This document shows positions 1 through 6,352 of a DNA stretch of 6,683 nt, one piece after another. The stretch lies in NCBI GenBank assembly GCA_038224615.1, contig JBBRFH010000194.1:1-6683 (forward strand). Reading direction: 5' to 3'. Position 1 is the first letter of the stretch, and each line of letters begins with the position of its first letter. This DNA comes from JBBRFH01 sp038224615 (GTDB lineage Bacteria; Planctomycetota; Phycisphaerae; Tepidisphaerales; Tepidisphaeraceae). The notes under the pieces were generated by a model. The model searched no databases and had not been told where the DNA came from. It saw only the letters and a list, made by a program, of their open reading frames with translations. The translations under genes and the position numbers were made by a program.

Positions 1-2276
1 CCGACAAGTCCGGCGGCCCGCTGGTCAACGGCGAAGACCCGCGCGTCATGGAAATCTGGAACAACGTCTTCATCCAGTACAACCGCAACGCCGACCGCAG
101 CCTCACCGAACTGCCCGCGCAGCACGTCGACACCGGCATGGGCTTCGAGCGTATCTGCCAGGTGATGCAGGACGTGCAGAGCAACTACGAGATCGATCTC
201 TGGCACCCGTTCTGGGCGAAGCTGAAGGAGTTGAGCGGTCACACATACACGGGCAAATTCCCGAAGACCAACAGTGTCGACGCCGCAGCGGAAGCTGCAG
301 ATCCCGGGCTCCGCAAAGACATCGCATTCCGCGTGATCGGCGATCACGTCCGCGCCCTGACGTTCGCGCTCACCGACGGCGCTGCCCCCAGCAACGAAGG
401 CCGCGGTTACGTCCTGCGCCGTATCCTGCGCCGGGCCGTGCGATTCGGGCGTCAGCAACTGGGAATGAAGGATCCGTTCCTGCACACGATGGTCGAGATC
501 GTCGTCCGCAGCATGGGCGACGCGTTCCCCGAGCTGAAGAAGAACCCGCAGCGCGTGGTCGAACTGATCAAGGACGAGGAAGTCAGCTTTGGAAGAACGC
601 TGGATCGCGGGATCAAGCTCTTTGACGACGCCGCCCAATCGCAAATCGCAAGTCACAATTCGCAAATCACCGCCGAGGACGCCTTCAAGCTGCATGATAC
701 CTTCGGCTTCCCCATCGACCTCACGCGGATCATGGCCGCTGAGCGCGGCATGGGCGTCGACATCGACGGTTACGAGCGCCTGATGGAAGAGGCCCAGGCC
801 AAAGCCCGCGCCGGCGGAAAGACGGGCGACGACCAGGTGTACGACCTGCCCCCCGACGCGCTCGCCGAACTCGAGGGCAACGGCGTCCAGCGCACCGACG
901 ACCGCTATAAATACAAAGGCGACCCGATCGAAGCCAAGGTTGTCGCCATCTGGCGCGGCGACGAGTTGATCACCGAAGCGCCTCCGTGCAAGGACGTCGC
1001 GGTTCTGCTCGACCGCACCCCGTTCTACGCCGAAATGGGCGGACAGATCGGGGACCGCGGACTCATCGCTTCGGCGACCAGTTCCTTCGAGGCGTTCACC
1101 ACCCACGACGTCGGAGGCTTCATCCTCCACATCGGACGCAGCACCGACGGCGCCCTCAAAGTCGGCGACAAAGTTACTGCAACCGTATCAAACACCCGCA
1201 ATCCCACCCAGCAGAACCACACCACGACGCACCTCGCCAACTGGGCGCTGCGTGAAGTGCTCGGCGAAGACGTGCAGCAGAAGGGTTCGCTGGTCGATCC
1301 CGACAAACTCCGCTTCGATTTCAGCCACGGGAAAGCGCTGAGCGACCACGAGCTTGCCACGGTCGAGAAGCTGGTGAACGACCACATCGTCAGAAAACTC
1401 GCGGTTTACAGCGAGGAAGCCCCGCAGGAACAGGCGCTGAAGATCAACGGCCTGCGCGCGGTCTTCGGCGAGAAGTACCCGCCGAGGGTCCGCATCGTCA
1501 GCGTCGGCGCGAAAGTAGCCGACCTGCTCGCCAACCCGTCCGACCCGAAGTGGCGCCATTTCTCCGTCGAATTTTGCGGCGGCACGCACCTGGGCAACTC
1601 CTCCGAAGCCGAAACGTTCTGCGTCGCGAGCGAGGAAAGCGTCAGCAAAGGCATCCGTCGAATCGTCGCACTGACAGGCAAGAACGCCCACGCCGCGACG
1701 GAAGTCGCGGATCGAATCGCGAGAGAATTGAAGACCGCCCAGACGGCTTCGGAATCCGAACTGAACGGGGTGATTCAGTCGATCCAAAAATCGGTCAATT
1801 CTGAAACGCTCCCCCTGCTCGCCAAGCGTCGCGCCCAGGCCGCGATCGTTGAATTGCAGCAAAAAGCCAAGGCATTCGACAAGAGCCAGAAGCAGAAAGG
1901 TGCCGGCCTTAATGCGGGCGCAATCGCGGGCGAACTGCTGGCGAAGTCGACCAACGGCGTGATCGTCAGCAACGTCGATGGCGCGACCGACGACGACCTT
2001 CGCTCGGTCATCGACAGCATCAAGAGCCGTCAGCCGAGTTTCGGCGTGCTACTGGCGAGCGTGCAAGGCGAGAAGATCAGCTTCGTCGCCGCCGTCAGTG
2101 ACGACCTGATCAAGAAGGGCCTCAAAGCCGGCGACTGGGTCAAGGAAGCCGCCAAGGTAGCCGGAGGAGCAGGAGGAGGCCGTCCCAACCTCGCCCAAGC
2201 CGGTGGCAAAGACCCGGGCAAACTTAACGACGCGCTCTCGCGCGCCACGGAGTTCGCATTAACCACGATCAAGTAA
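1..2276 (+). CDS. alaS: Alanyl-tRNA synthetase, 5' end missing
   Basis: Charges tRNA-Ala with alanine in the cytoplasm and hydrolyses mischarged Ser/Gly-tRNA-Ala. The frame is open from the window edge (first full codon at 3) to TAA at 2274-2276, about 758 residues. Roughly the first 200-240 residues, with class II motifs 1 and 2, lie upstream, so the ATG at 48 is an internal Met. Seen in order: EIWNNVFIQYNR near 51-86; class II motif 3 DTGMGFER at about 130-153; the tRNA-recognition helix segment GRGYVLRRILRRAVR at about 402-446; editing-domain HTTTH at 1218-1232 and CGGTH at 1575-1589, together the four zinc ligands H, H, C, H; and a C-terminal C-Ala domain ending in a Gly-rich stretch near 2160-2215. 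All key residues in view are present. The sequence around CGGTH resembles eukaryotic AlaRS more than E. coli AlaRS (from memory). A heptamer repeat lies in the gene at 636-669. The identity is secure. Confidence 0.97.
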   Translation, partial: DKSGGPLVNGEDPRVMEIWNNVFIQYNRNADRSLTELPAQHVDTGMGFERICQVMQDVQSNYEIDLWHPFWAKLKELSGHTYTGKFPKTNSVDAAAEAADPGLRKDIAFRVIGDHVRALTFALTDGAAPSNEGRGYVLRRILRRAVRFGRQQLGMKDPFLHTMVEIVVRSMGDAFPELKKNPQRVVELIKDEEVSFGRTLDRGIKLFDDAAQSQIASHNSQITAEDAFKLHDTFGFPIDLTRIMAAERGMGVDIDGYERLMEEAQAKARAGGKTGDDQVYDLPPDALAELEGNGVQRTDDRYKYKGDPIEAKVVAIWRGDELITEAPPCKDVAVLLDRTPFYAEMGGQIGDRGLIASATSSFEAFTTHDVGGFILHIGRSTDGALKVGDKVTATVSNTRNPTQQNHTTTHLANWALREVLGEDVQQKGSLVDPDKLRFDFSHGKALSDHELATVEKLVNDHIVRKLAVYSEEAPQEQALKINGLRAVFGEKYPPRVRIVSVGAKVADLLANPSDPKWRHFSVEFCGGTHLGNSSEAETFCVASEESVSKGIRRIVALTGKNAHAATEVADRIARELKTAQTASESELNGVIQSIQKSVNSETLPLLAKRRAQAAIVELQQKAKAFDKSQKQKGAGLNAGAIAGELLAKSTNGVIVSNVDGATDDDLRSVIDSIKSRQPSFGVLLASVQGEKISFVAAVSDDLIKKGLKAGDWVKEAAKVAGGAGGGRPNLAQAGGKDPGKLNDALSRATEFALTTIK
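636..669 (+). repeat. Degenerate 7-bp tandem repeat inside alaS
   Basis: Nearly five units in a row of a heptamer with consensus CAAATCG: CAATCG (636-641, one base short), CAAATCG (642-648), CAAGTCA (649-655), CAATTCG (656-662) and CAAATCA (663-669). The block is AT-richer than the GC-rich gene around it. It encodes the polar stretch QSQIASHNSQI in the loop between the IKLFDDAA helix and the conserved DTFGFPIDLT motif. Because three units make 21 bases, the repeat can grow or shrink by three units without breaking the frame. It looks like an inserted or expanded simple repeat tolerated in a surface loop. The repeat is read directly from the bases; its origin is inference. Confidence 0.75.
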
Positions 2277-2285
2277 CCCGCGCCG

Positions 2286-2307
2286 CCTTACCGCTTGAGC
2301 GGCAAGG
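2286..2307 (+). terminator. Hairpin after alaS, possible terminator
   Basis: Ten bases past the alaS stop, CCTT-A-CCGC pairs with GCGG-C-AAGG around a TTGA tetraloop. This gives eight base pairs with one A/C mismatch. Only a weak T run follows (GTTTGT, 2313-2318), so this is at best a weak intrinsic terminator. Its position between alaS and the next gene's promoter candidate fits transcription end. It could instead be a stabilising 3' hairpin. Confidence 0.45.
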
Positions 2308-2314
2308 TCCGCGT

Positions 2315-2343
2315 TTGTGAACCGACGCAAGTTCAGCTAAATT
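2315..2343 (+). promoter_or_regulatory. Candidate sigma70-type promoter for the DUF3467 gene
   Basis: TTGTGA (2315-2320) and TAAATT (2338-2343) are separated by 17 bases. Each matches four of six positions of the bacterial consensus boxes. The implied start site near 2350 leaves a leader of about 30 bases, rich in purines (2353-2373), before the ATG at 2380. GGA at 2371-2373 sits six bases before the start and is only a weak ribosome binding site. The pair was found by eye in a 103-base gap, so chance is possible. Confidence 0.33.
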
Positions 2344-2379
2344 GCACGTCCCGAAACGAAAGAAAGAAACGGATCAATT

Positions 2380-2694
2380 ATGGCAGACGAAACCACCCCC
2401 GCCCCGCAAGCCGACCAGAATGTCCAGCTCATCGTCGATGACCGCGAGCTGAAGACGACCTACACCAACGGCTACTTCATCAACCAGACCGCCGAGGAAG
2501 TCGTCGTCGATTTCGGCTTCAACATGCCGCGCCCCGGTCAGGACGGCAAGCCGGCGGTCATGTTCAAGCTGACCGACCGCATCGTCCTCAGCTACCCGAA
2601 CGCCAAGCGTCTGGCCGGCTCGCTGTTGCAGCTCATCAAGCGCTACGAGCAGCAGTTCGGTGAGATCCCGACCCAGCCGGGCGCCCGCCGCTAA
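2380..2694 (+). CDS. DUF3467 family small protein
   Basis: A complete 104-residue protein of unknown function. After a polar, proline-containing tail (residues 1-13), the body runs QLIVDDRELKTTYTNGYFIN, then a beta-rich AEEVVVDFGFNMP (38-50). A loop PRPGQDGKPAV follows, then DRIVLSYPNAKRLAGSLLQ (66-84) leading into a C-terminal helix ending RYEQQFGEI. The order YTNGYFIN / E-V-DF-F / DRIVLSP-like strand / K-L-L helix is the pattern of the DUF3467 family as I remember it. There is no signal peptide, membrane segment or obvious catalytic motif, so a cytoplasmic protein is expected. It follows alaS after 103 bases that hold a hairpin and a promoter candidate, so it is probably transcribed on its own. 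Its last 59 bases are overlapped in antisense by the end of the minus-strand glycosyltransferase gene. Confidence 0.85.
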   Translation: MADETTPAPQADQNVQLIVDDRELKTTYTNGYFINQTAEEVVVDFGFNMPRPGQDGKPAVMFKLTDRIVLSYPNAKRLAGSLLQLIKRYEQQFGEIPTQPGARR

Positions 2695-3880
2695 GCGGCC
2701 GGAAATGCTCGGTAAAACCGGGCTCGAAGAGATCAATCACGGGACGACCCTGCCGCAATCGCCACTGATCGCGCCGAACCGCCGCATGAACCGGCGAGAG
2801 GTTGGCAATCAGCACGAGATCATGCGGCAGTGATCGTCCGGTCTGGTCATCGACGATCCTGATCCCGCGATAGGTGCGTCCCCGCGCGGCGAGTTTTGGG
2901 TCGGCGATCGCGACGATCTGCAGACCCAGGTCGCGACAGGCGCGCCAGTATGCGTGAATGTTTTTCCCGCAGTCGACGAGAAGGACACGCGGCTGTCGAA
3001 CATGACCGGACATCGACAGCGCCGAAGCAAGTCGATCCCGCGTCTCATCGATCTTGGCGAAGCGCTCAAAGCCCTCTTCAGAAACCGCCTCGCGTCGCCA
3101 CCAGATCATCGAGCGGATGATGCCCTCAATCAGCCCCTGAAGGAACGCGCCCTGTCGGTCCTTCGACGAAGCGATCCACCAGTAGCGCTTGAGCCAGTCG
3201 AGCAGGTACGGCGCGATCCACCGCTTCGGGAACCGCCGCAGAATGAGGTAGAGATTGTTGCGGACATCCAACCGCATCGTGCGCGCAGGCACGCGGGCCT
3301 GCGGTGTCTTGAGGTGCGTGACATGCAGGTCGTCAAACGCCCGCACGGTCCACCCCGCGTCGAGCAGTCGCAGCGAGAGGTCGTACTCCTCCGCCTGCAT
3401 AAAGAAGTCCGCCGGCAGCGTACCGACAAGCCGGATGGCGCGGCGACGCAGACCGACGCCGCAGCCGATGAAGACGTCGGGATAGGCGCTGCATTCGTGC
3501 GATCCGTCCGGCAAAGTGATGGTGAACGTTGCCGCGCCGAGTTTCGCGTCGGCTTCGAAGTGCCGGATCATGCGCTCGATACTGCCCGGCCGCGGATAGG
3601 AGTCGTCGTCGAGAAAAACAATGTACTGCCCGAGCGCGTGCGGGATCGCTTCGTTCTTGGCGACCGAGCCCAGGTTTTTCGCGAGCGTGATCAGCTTCAC
3701 ACGCGGAAACTGTTCGCGAACGAGCACAGATGTATCGTCGGTGGATGCGTTGTCGACAACGTGAACGTCGAACTGCGAGGCCCCGAGGCCGCAGCGTTCG
3801 ATCTTCGCTAACGTCGACAGCAGCACCTCGCAGCGGTTGCGCGTCGAGATCACGAAACTGACTTTGGGGAGTGCGATCAT
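2636..3880 (-). CDS. GT2 glycosyltransferase with C-terminal Rossmann-like domain
   Basis: A 414-residue protein. Residues 5-250 form a GT-A fold family 2 glycosyltransferase. It opens with KVSFVISTRNR, followed by VVDNASTDDT (41-50), the metal- and nucleotide-binding DDD (91-93), the FIGCGVGLRRRAI region, and EEYDLSLR (164-171), which fits the acceptor/base motif. This resembles rhamnosyltransferase-like GT2 enzymes that add a sugar from a nucleotide donor at the cytoplasmic face of the membrane. Residues 297-385 are an added alpha/beta unit (RVLLVDCGKN, then LQIVAIADPKL, then VLIANLSPVHAAV, then GRPVIDLFEP) that looks like a single Rossmann-type domain. Tryptophan-rich residues 221-262 may be amphipathic. 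The start ATG at 3880 lies four bases after the stop of the gene before it, with no good Shine-Dalgarno, so translational coupling is likely. The frame stays open further upstream, but that stretch is a shadow of the preceding gene. The donor and acceptor cannot be told. The last 20 or so residues are low in complexity and lie antisense to the DUF3467 gene. Confidence 0.87.
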   Translation of the reverse strand: MIALPKVSFVISTRNRCEVLLSTLAKIERCGLGASQFDVHVVDNASTDDTSVLVREQFPRVKLITLAKNLGSVAKNEAIPHALGQYIVFLDDDSYPRPGSIERMIRHFEADAKLGAATFTITLPDGSHECSAYPDVFIGCGVGLRRRAIRLVGTLPADFFMQAEEYDLSLRLLDAGWTVRAFDDLHVTHLKTPQARVPARTMRLDVRNNLYLILRRFPKRWIAPYLLDWLKRYWWIASSKDRQGAFLQGLIEGIIRSMIWWRREAVSEEGFERFAKIDETRDRLASALSMSGHVRQPRVLLVDCGKNIHAYWRACRDLGLQIVAIADPKLAARGRTYRGIRIVDDQTGRSLPHDLVLIANLSPVHAAVRRDQWRLRQGRPVIDLFEPGFTEHFRPLSGGRPAGSGSHRTAARSA

Positions 3881-3884
3881 GGCT

Positions 3885-4664
3885 TCAAGCGACGAGTCGC
3901 TCCAGCGACGCGATCCCTCGCAAGGTACACGGGCGTTCGGGATCGAATTCATTCCACAGCGGATTTCGCGGCGGCAAACACCACTTGTCGAAGAGCCTTC
4001 GATTGTCCTCGTGCATCCGCGATTGGTCCTGTGTACGCCGATCATCCTCGTGTTCGTCGTGGTCGATGCACACGCCCCAGGCCGGCTCCACGCGGTAGCC
4101 CGCGTGCCACGCCGCCAGGGAAAGGTCCGGGTCAGCGCCGCAGAACGTGAAGCGTTCGTCGAGGTACTGCAGGCGATCCCACACCTCGCGCCGGCCCATC
4201 GGGAAGTTGCAGTACAGCGTGCCGCGGACGTGGCAGAGACTGTAGGTCTCTCCAGCGCTGCTGCACTGATACGCGATGTTTTTGGACGAGTGCCATTTGT
4301 GGAACATCGCGATGAATCCAACATCGTTCGGCGCGCTGCGCAGTTGATCGACACCGCGATCCAGCGCCCCCGGCAGCGGACGGGCGTCGTCGTTGATCCA
4401 GCACATGGCGAAGCCGCGTGCGGCGGCAAATCCGCGGTTGGCGGCGCGAACGAAGCCGGCGCGTTTCTGCTCGCGGATGTAGGTCATCCGGTCGCCCAGC
4501 ATCGGCTGAAGCGCGCGAACAATTTCCTGCGTGCCGTCGGTGCTCGCGCCGTCGACGACGATAATTTCGTGCTCGCAGCGCGTGCCGCGCGTGATCGTCT
4601 CGATGCACTGCCGCAGCAGCGGCGCTCGATTGCAGGTCGGTACGACAATGCTGAGCTCGATCAT
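3885..4664 (-). CDS. GT2 family glycosyltransferase
   Basis: A 259-residue single-domain family 2 glycosyltransferase of usual size, cytoplasmic or membrane-associated. It opens with IELSIVVPTCNRAPLLRQCI, the typical first strand and helix of the GT-A fold. IIVVDGASTDGT (34-45) follows, then REQKRAGFVRAANRGF (64-79), and the DXD-type metal site NDD at 91-93. GADPDLSLAAWHAGY (176-190) corresponds to the acceptor/base region and carries DPD where many relatives have ED. The C-terminal part holds a His/Asp-rich DHDEHEDD (201-208) and KWCLPPRNPLW. Several cysteines (10 by eye) are scattered through it. ATG at 4664 is the first codon of the conserved N-terminus, and GGAG stands ten bases before it, a little far for a ribosome binding site. 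The gene starts 18 bases after the HldE-like gene and ends four bases before the next GT2, so the three almost surely form one transcript. Substrates are unknown. Confidence 0.88.
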   Translation of the reverse strand: MIELSIVVPTCNRAPLLRQCIETITRGTRCEHEIIVVDGASTDGTQEIVRALQPMLGDRMTYIREQKRAGFVRAANRGFAAARGFAMCWINDDARPLPGALDRGVDQLRSAPNDVGFIAMFHKWHSSKNIAYQCSSAGETYSLCHVRGTLYCNFPMGRREVWDRLQYLDERFTFCGADPDLSLAAWHAGYRVEPAWGVCIDHDEHEDDRRTQDQSRMHEDNRRLFDKWCLPPRNPLWNEFDPERPCTLRGIASLERLVA

Positions 4665-4682
4665 GTTCTACGCACTCCGCGG

Positions 4683-6254
4683 CTACGCGACCTGCCCGAG
4701 CACACGCGGGGACGACAGTTGGACCATCGCGTCGATGATCCGGTCGAACGTCACCGGCACGTTCCCTGTCTGCTGAACCTCGACCGCCGCCGCCAGGGAG
4801 CCGACGAACGCGGCCTGTTGCAGCGAGGCGCCGGCGGCGAGCATGAGGCTCGCCGTCGCGAGCAGCGCATCGCCGGCTCCGAGCGTGTCGCTGGCGCGCG
4901 AGGCGAGAGCCGGCAGGTAGTCGGTGCTGAGTCGTCCGTTGGAATCGCGCCAGGTGCCGTTCGGCCAGGTGCAGGCGCACAGGCCTTGCTTGCCGAGGGT
5001 GATCAATGCACTTTTCACGTCGGTGCTCCGCAGCAGTTCGCTGACAACCGCGCCAATGCCGCTGGAAAAATCGCCGAGCGTCTCGCGCACCTCGCGCTCG
5101 GTCGGACAGAGCAGATCGACGGACTTGAAGCGCAGGAGATTCGCCTGTTTCCCGCTGACGTCGGCCGTCACGATCGGGACGTTTTTTCGCAGGGTCGGCA
5201 TGATCGCGTCGAGCAGGCCGGGCGTAATCAGGCCGTAGCCAAAATCGGCAAAGATCACGCACGCCGCGTCGTCAGCGGCGGCCAGGATTTGTTCGGCCAG
5301 TTGCTTCTCGCGGCGCGAGTCCAGCGGCGCGGTACTCCCCTCATCCACCTTCATCATCTTCTGGTCGTCGACGAGGAAGCGGCTCTTGGCGACAAGCTGC
5401 TTGCGGTGGTCCGTCGCGATCGTGTCGATCCCTTCGGCCTTAAGTCTGAGGATGAGTTGTTGCGATTCCGGATCGCGCGAGAGCGCCGTGACCAGCGTCG
5501 TCTCAGCGCCCAGCGACGCCGCGTGACGCGCGATGATCGCCGCCCCGCCGTCGTAGGTGCGCTCGGCGATCGAGCGCAGCGCCATCATCGGCCCCTCGCT
5601 GGCGATGCCGGTGGCCTCACAGAAGTGATAGCGATCGAGGATGTAATCGCCGATCACGACGACTCGCATTCCCCGGCAACGGCGCAGCAGTGACTCGACC
5701 CCCGCAGGCGTGATCGCGCCATCGCGGCAGAAGCGGGAGATTTTTTCGGTATTGAAAGCTCCTGTGTCGGTCAGCGCGCCGATCAGCGCGGTTGACGAGT
5801 AGACGACATCCCCAGAGGAAAAGAAGACCTCGCCGCCGTTGGCGATGACGGTGTTGCGCTCCTTCAGGAAGCGAGGGTCGACGCTCGTCTCGTACTCGCG
5901 GCCTTTGACGAAGATGTCGGGCTTGAGTTGTTCCAGCAGTTCGACGGCGGTCGGGTAGTCGTTCAGATAAACGACGTCGACGCACTCCAGCGCCGCCAGA
6001 CTAGCGGCCCGCAGATCATCGGGAATCAGCGGCCGGCTGACGCCCTTGTTGACGTTCGCATCACTGCTGACCGAAACGATCAGCACGTCACCGAGCGACC
6101 GCGCGTGTTGCAGGTGGTGAATATGGCCGGGGTGAACGACGTCGAAACAGCCATGGCAGTGTACGACGACTCGACCGTCGCGACGCGCGGCCTCGCGGTG
6201 GGCGAGGAGCTGTTCAAGCGTGCAGACCTTTCGCGAGATCACCGGCGGGTGCAT
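4683..6254 (-). CDS. HldE/RfaE-like bifunctional nucleotidyltransferase-kinase, reversed domain order
   Basis: A 523-residue fusion. Residues 10-165 are a cytidylyltransferase-fold nucleotidyltransferase: GCFDVVHPGH (35-44) carries the HxGH catalytic motif, followed by VSVSSDANVNKG, RPLIP (74-78), and FVKGREYE with ANGGEV (138-143). This is the pattern of RfaE domain II, which makes ADP-heptose from heptose 1-phosphate. Residues 196-515 are a PfkB/ribokinase-type sugar kinase: VVVIGDYILDRYHF (198-211), ASEGPMMAL, DGGAAIIARHAASLGA (235-250), and DTLGAGDALLATASL (456-470) with the GAGD anion hole and catalytic Asp 462. Kinase plus nucleotidyltransferase would turn a sugar 7-phosphate into a nucleotide-activated sugar for LPS-like or glycoprotein glycans. 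E. coli HldE has the kinase first; here it is second. ATG at 6254 has no clear Shine-Dalgarno. It heads the operon with two GT2 genes. Family is certain. Heptose is the likely substrate, but the substrate-motif differences (ASEGP where HldE has SPEAP) leave it open. Confidence 0.87.
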   Translation of the reverse strand: MHPPVISRKVCTLEQLLAHREAARRDGRVVVHCHGCFDVVHPGHIHHLQHARSLGDVLIVSVSSDANVNKGVSRPLIPDDLRAASLAALECVDVVYLNDYPTAVELLEQLKPDIFVKGREYETSVDPRFLKERNTVIANGGEVFFSSGDVVYSSTALIGALTDTGAFNTEKISRFCRDGAITPAGVESLLRRCRGMRVVVIGDYILDRYHFCEATGIASEGPMMALRSIAERTYDGGAAIIARHAASLGAETTLVTALSRDPESQQLILRLKAEGIDTIATDHRKQLVAKSRFLVDDQKMMKVDEGSTAPLDSRREKQLAEQILAAADDAACVIFADFGYGLITPGLLDAIMPTLRKNVPIVTADVSGKQANLLRFKSVDLLCPTEREVRETLGDFSSGIGAVVSELLRSTDVKSALITLGKQGLCACTWPNGTWRDSNGRLSTDYLPALASRASDTLGAGDALLATASLMLAAGASLQQAAFVGSLAAAVEVQQTGNVPVTFDRIIDAMVQLSSPRVLGQVA

Positions 6255-6262
6255 GCAATGGA

Positions 6263-6333
6263 TATCGGACGTTCGCGACCCAAAACTATAGCGTCAGAGC
6301 CGCGTTGGAGAATCTGCGGCGATTCGTCCGATA
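6263..6333. repeat. 9-bp inverted repeat around the divergent promoters
   Basis: TATCGGACG at 6263-6271 is the exact reverse complement of CGTCCGATA at 6325-6333, with 53 bases between. The centre (6298) lies eight bases from the -10 candidate of the operon. Arms this far apart are not a typical single operator; they could be two half or full sites for one regulator. Only the match is certain; a regulatory role is a guess. Confidence 0.4.
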
Positions 6334-6341
6334 AGTGACGC

Positions 6342-6346
6342 AGGAG
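6342..6346 (+). promoter_or_regulatory. Shine-Dalgarno AGGAG deciding a GTG start
   Basis: AGGAG lies six bases before GTG at 6353-6355. It is the strongest ribosome binding site in the window, and it is the reason for choosing this GTG as the start of the rightmost gene. Confidence 0.7.
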
Positions 6347-6352
6347 ATTGCC

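Larger units (their letters stand above)
6255..6352. promoter_or_regulatory. Divergent intergenic promoter region
   Basis: Ninety-eight bases separate the minus-strand operon from the plus-strand gene and must hold both promoters. For the operon, TATAGT (6290 to 6285, minus strand) matches five of six positions of a -10 box and would give a leader of about 25 bases. The best -35 I find is TTCTCC at 16 bases, a poor match. For the plus-strand gene I see no convincing promoter pair. A 9-bp inverted repeat brackets most of the region (6263-6271 and 6325-6333). Confidence 0.35.

Noticed and set aside
1188..1862. A 224-codon open frame on the minus strand inside alaS
   Set aside because: Antisense to the AlaRS editing domain, whose catalytic motifs read correctly on the plus strand; no family resemblance.
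2687..2699. Hairpin GCCGC-TAA-GCGGC over the DUF3467 stop codon
   Set aside because: Only five pairs with a three-base loop and no T run, so it is not a credible terminator.
2954..3811. A 285-codon open frame on the plus strand
   Set aside because: Antisense shadow of the GT2-Rossmann gene; arginine-rich with no recognisable family and no ribosome binding site.
3881..4429. A longer N-terminus for the GT2-Rossmann gene (frame open to 4429)
   Set aside because: The extra 183 codons overlap the preceding GT2 gene out of frame and look like noise. The GT2 fold begins right after the ATG at 3880.
4132..5262. A 376-codon open frame on the minus strand
   Set aside because: Out-of-frame shadow of the GT2 and HldE-like genes on the same strand; extremely arginine-rich and without motifs.
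5558..5578. Inverted repeat TGCGCTCG / CGAGCGCA with a five-base loop in the HldE-like gene
   Set aside because: Eight-bp arms made of common GC-rich codons inside a conserved coding region. Such matches are expected now and then at this GC content, and nothing suggests a role.
3837..5693. A 618-codon open frame on the plus strand
   Set aside because: It lies antisense to the two GT2 genes and the HldE-like gene, whose motifs are unmistakable. Its product is rich in R, A, V, D and H with no domain, as expected of a shadow frame in GC-rich DNA.
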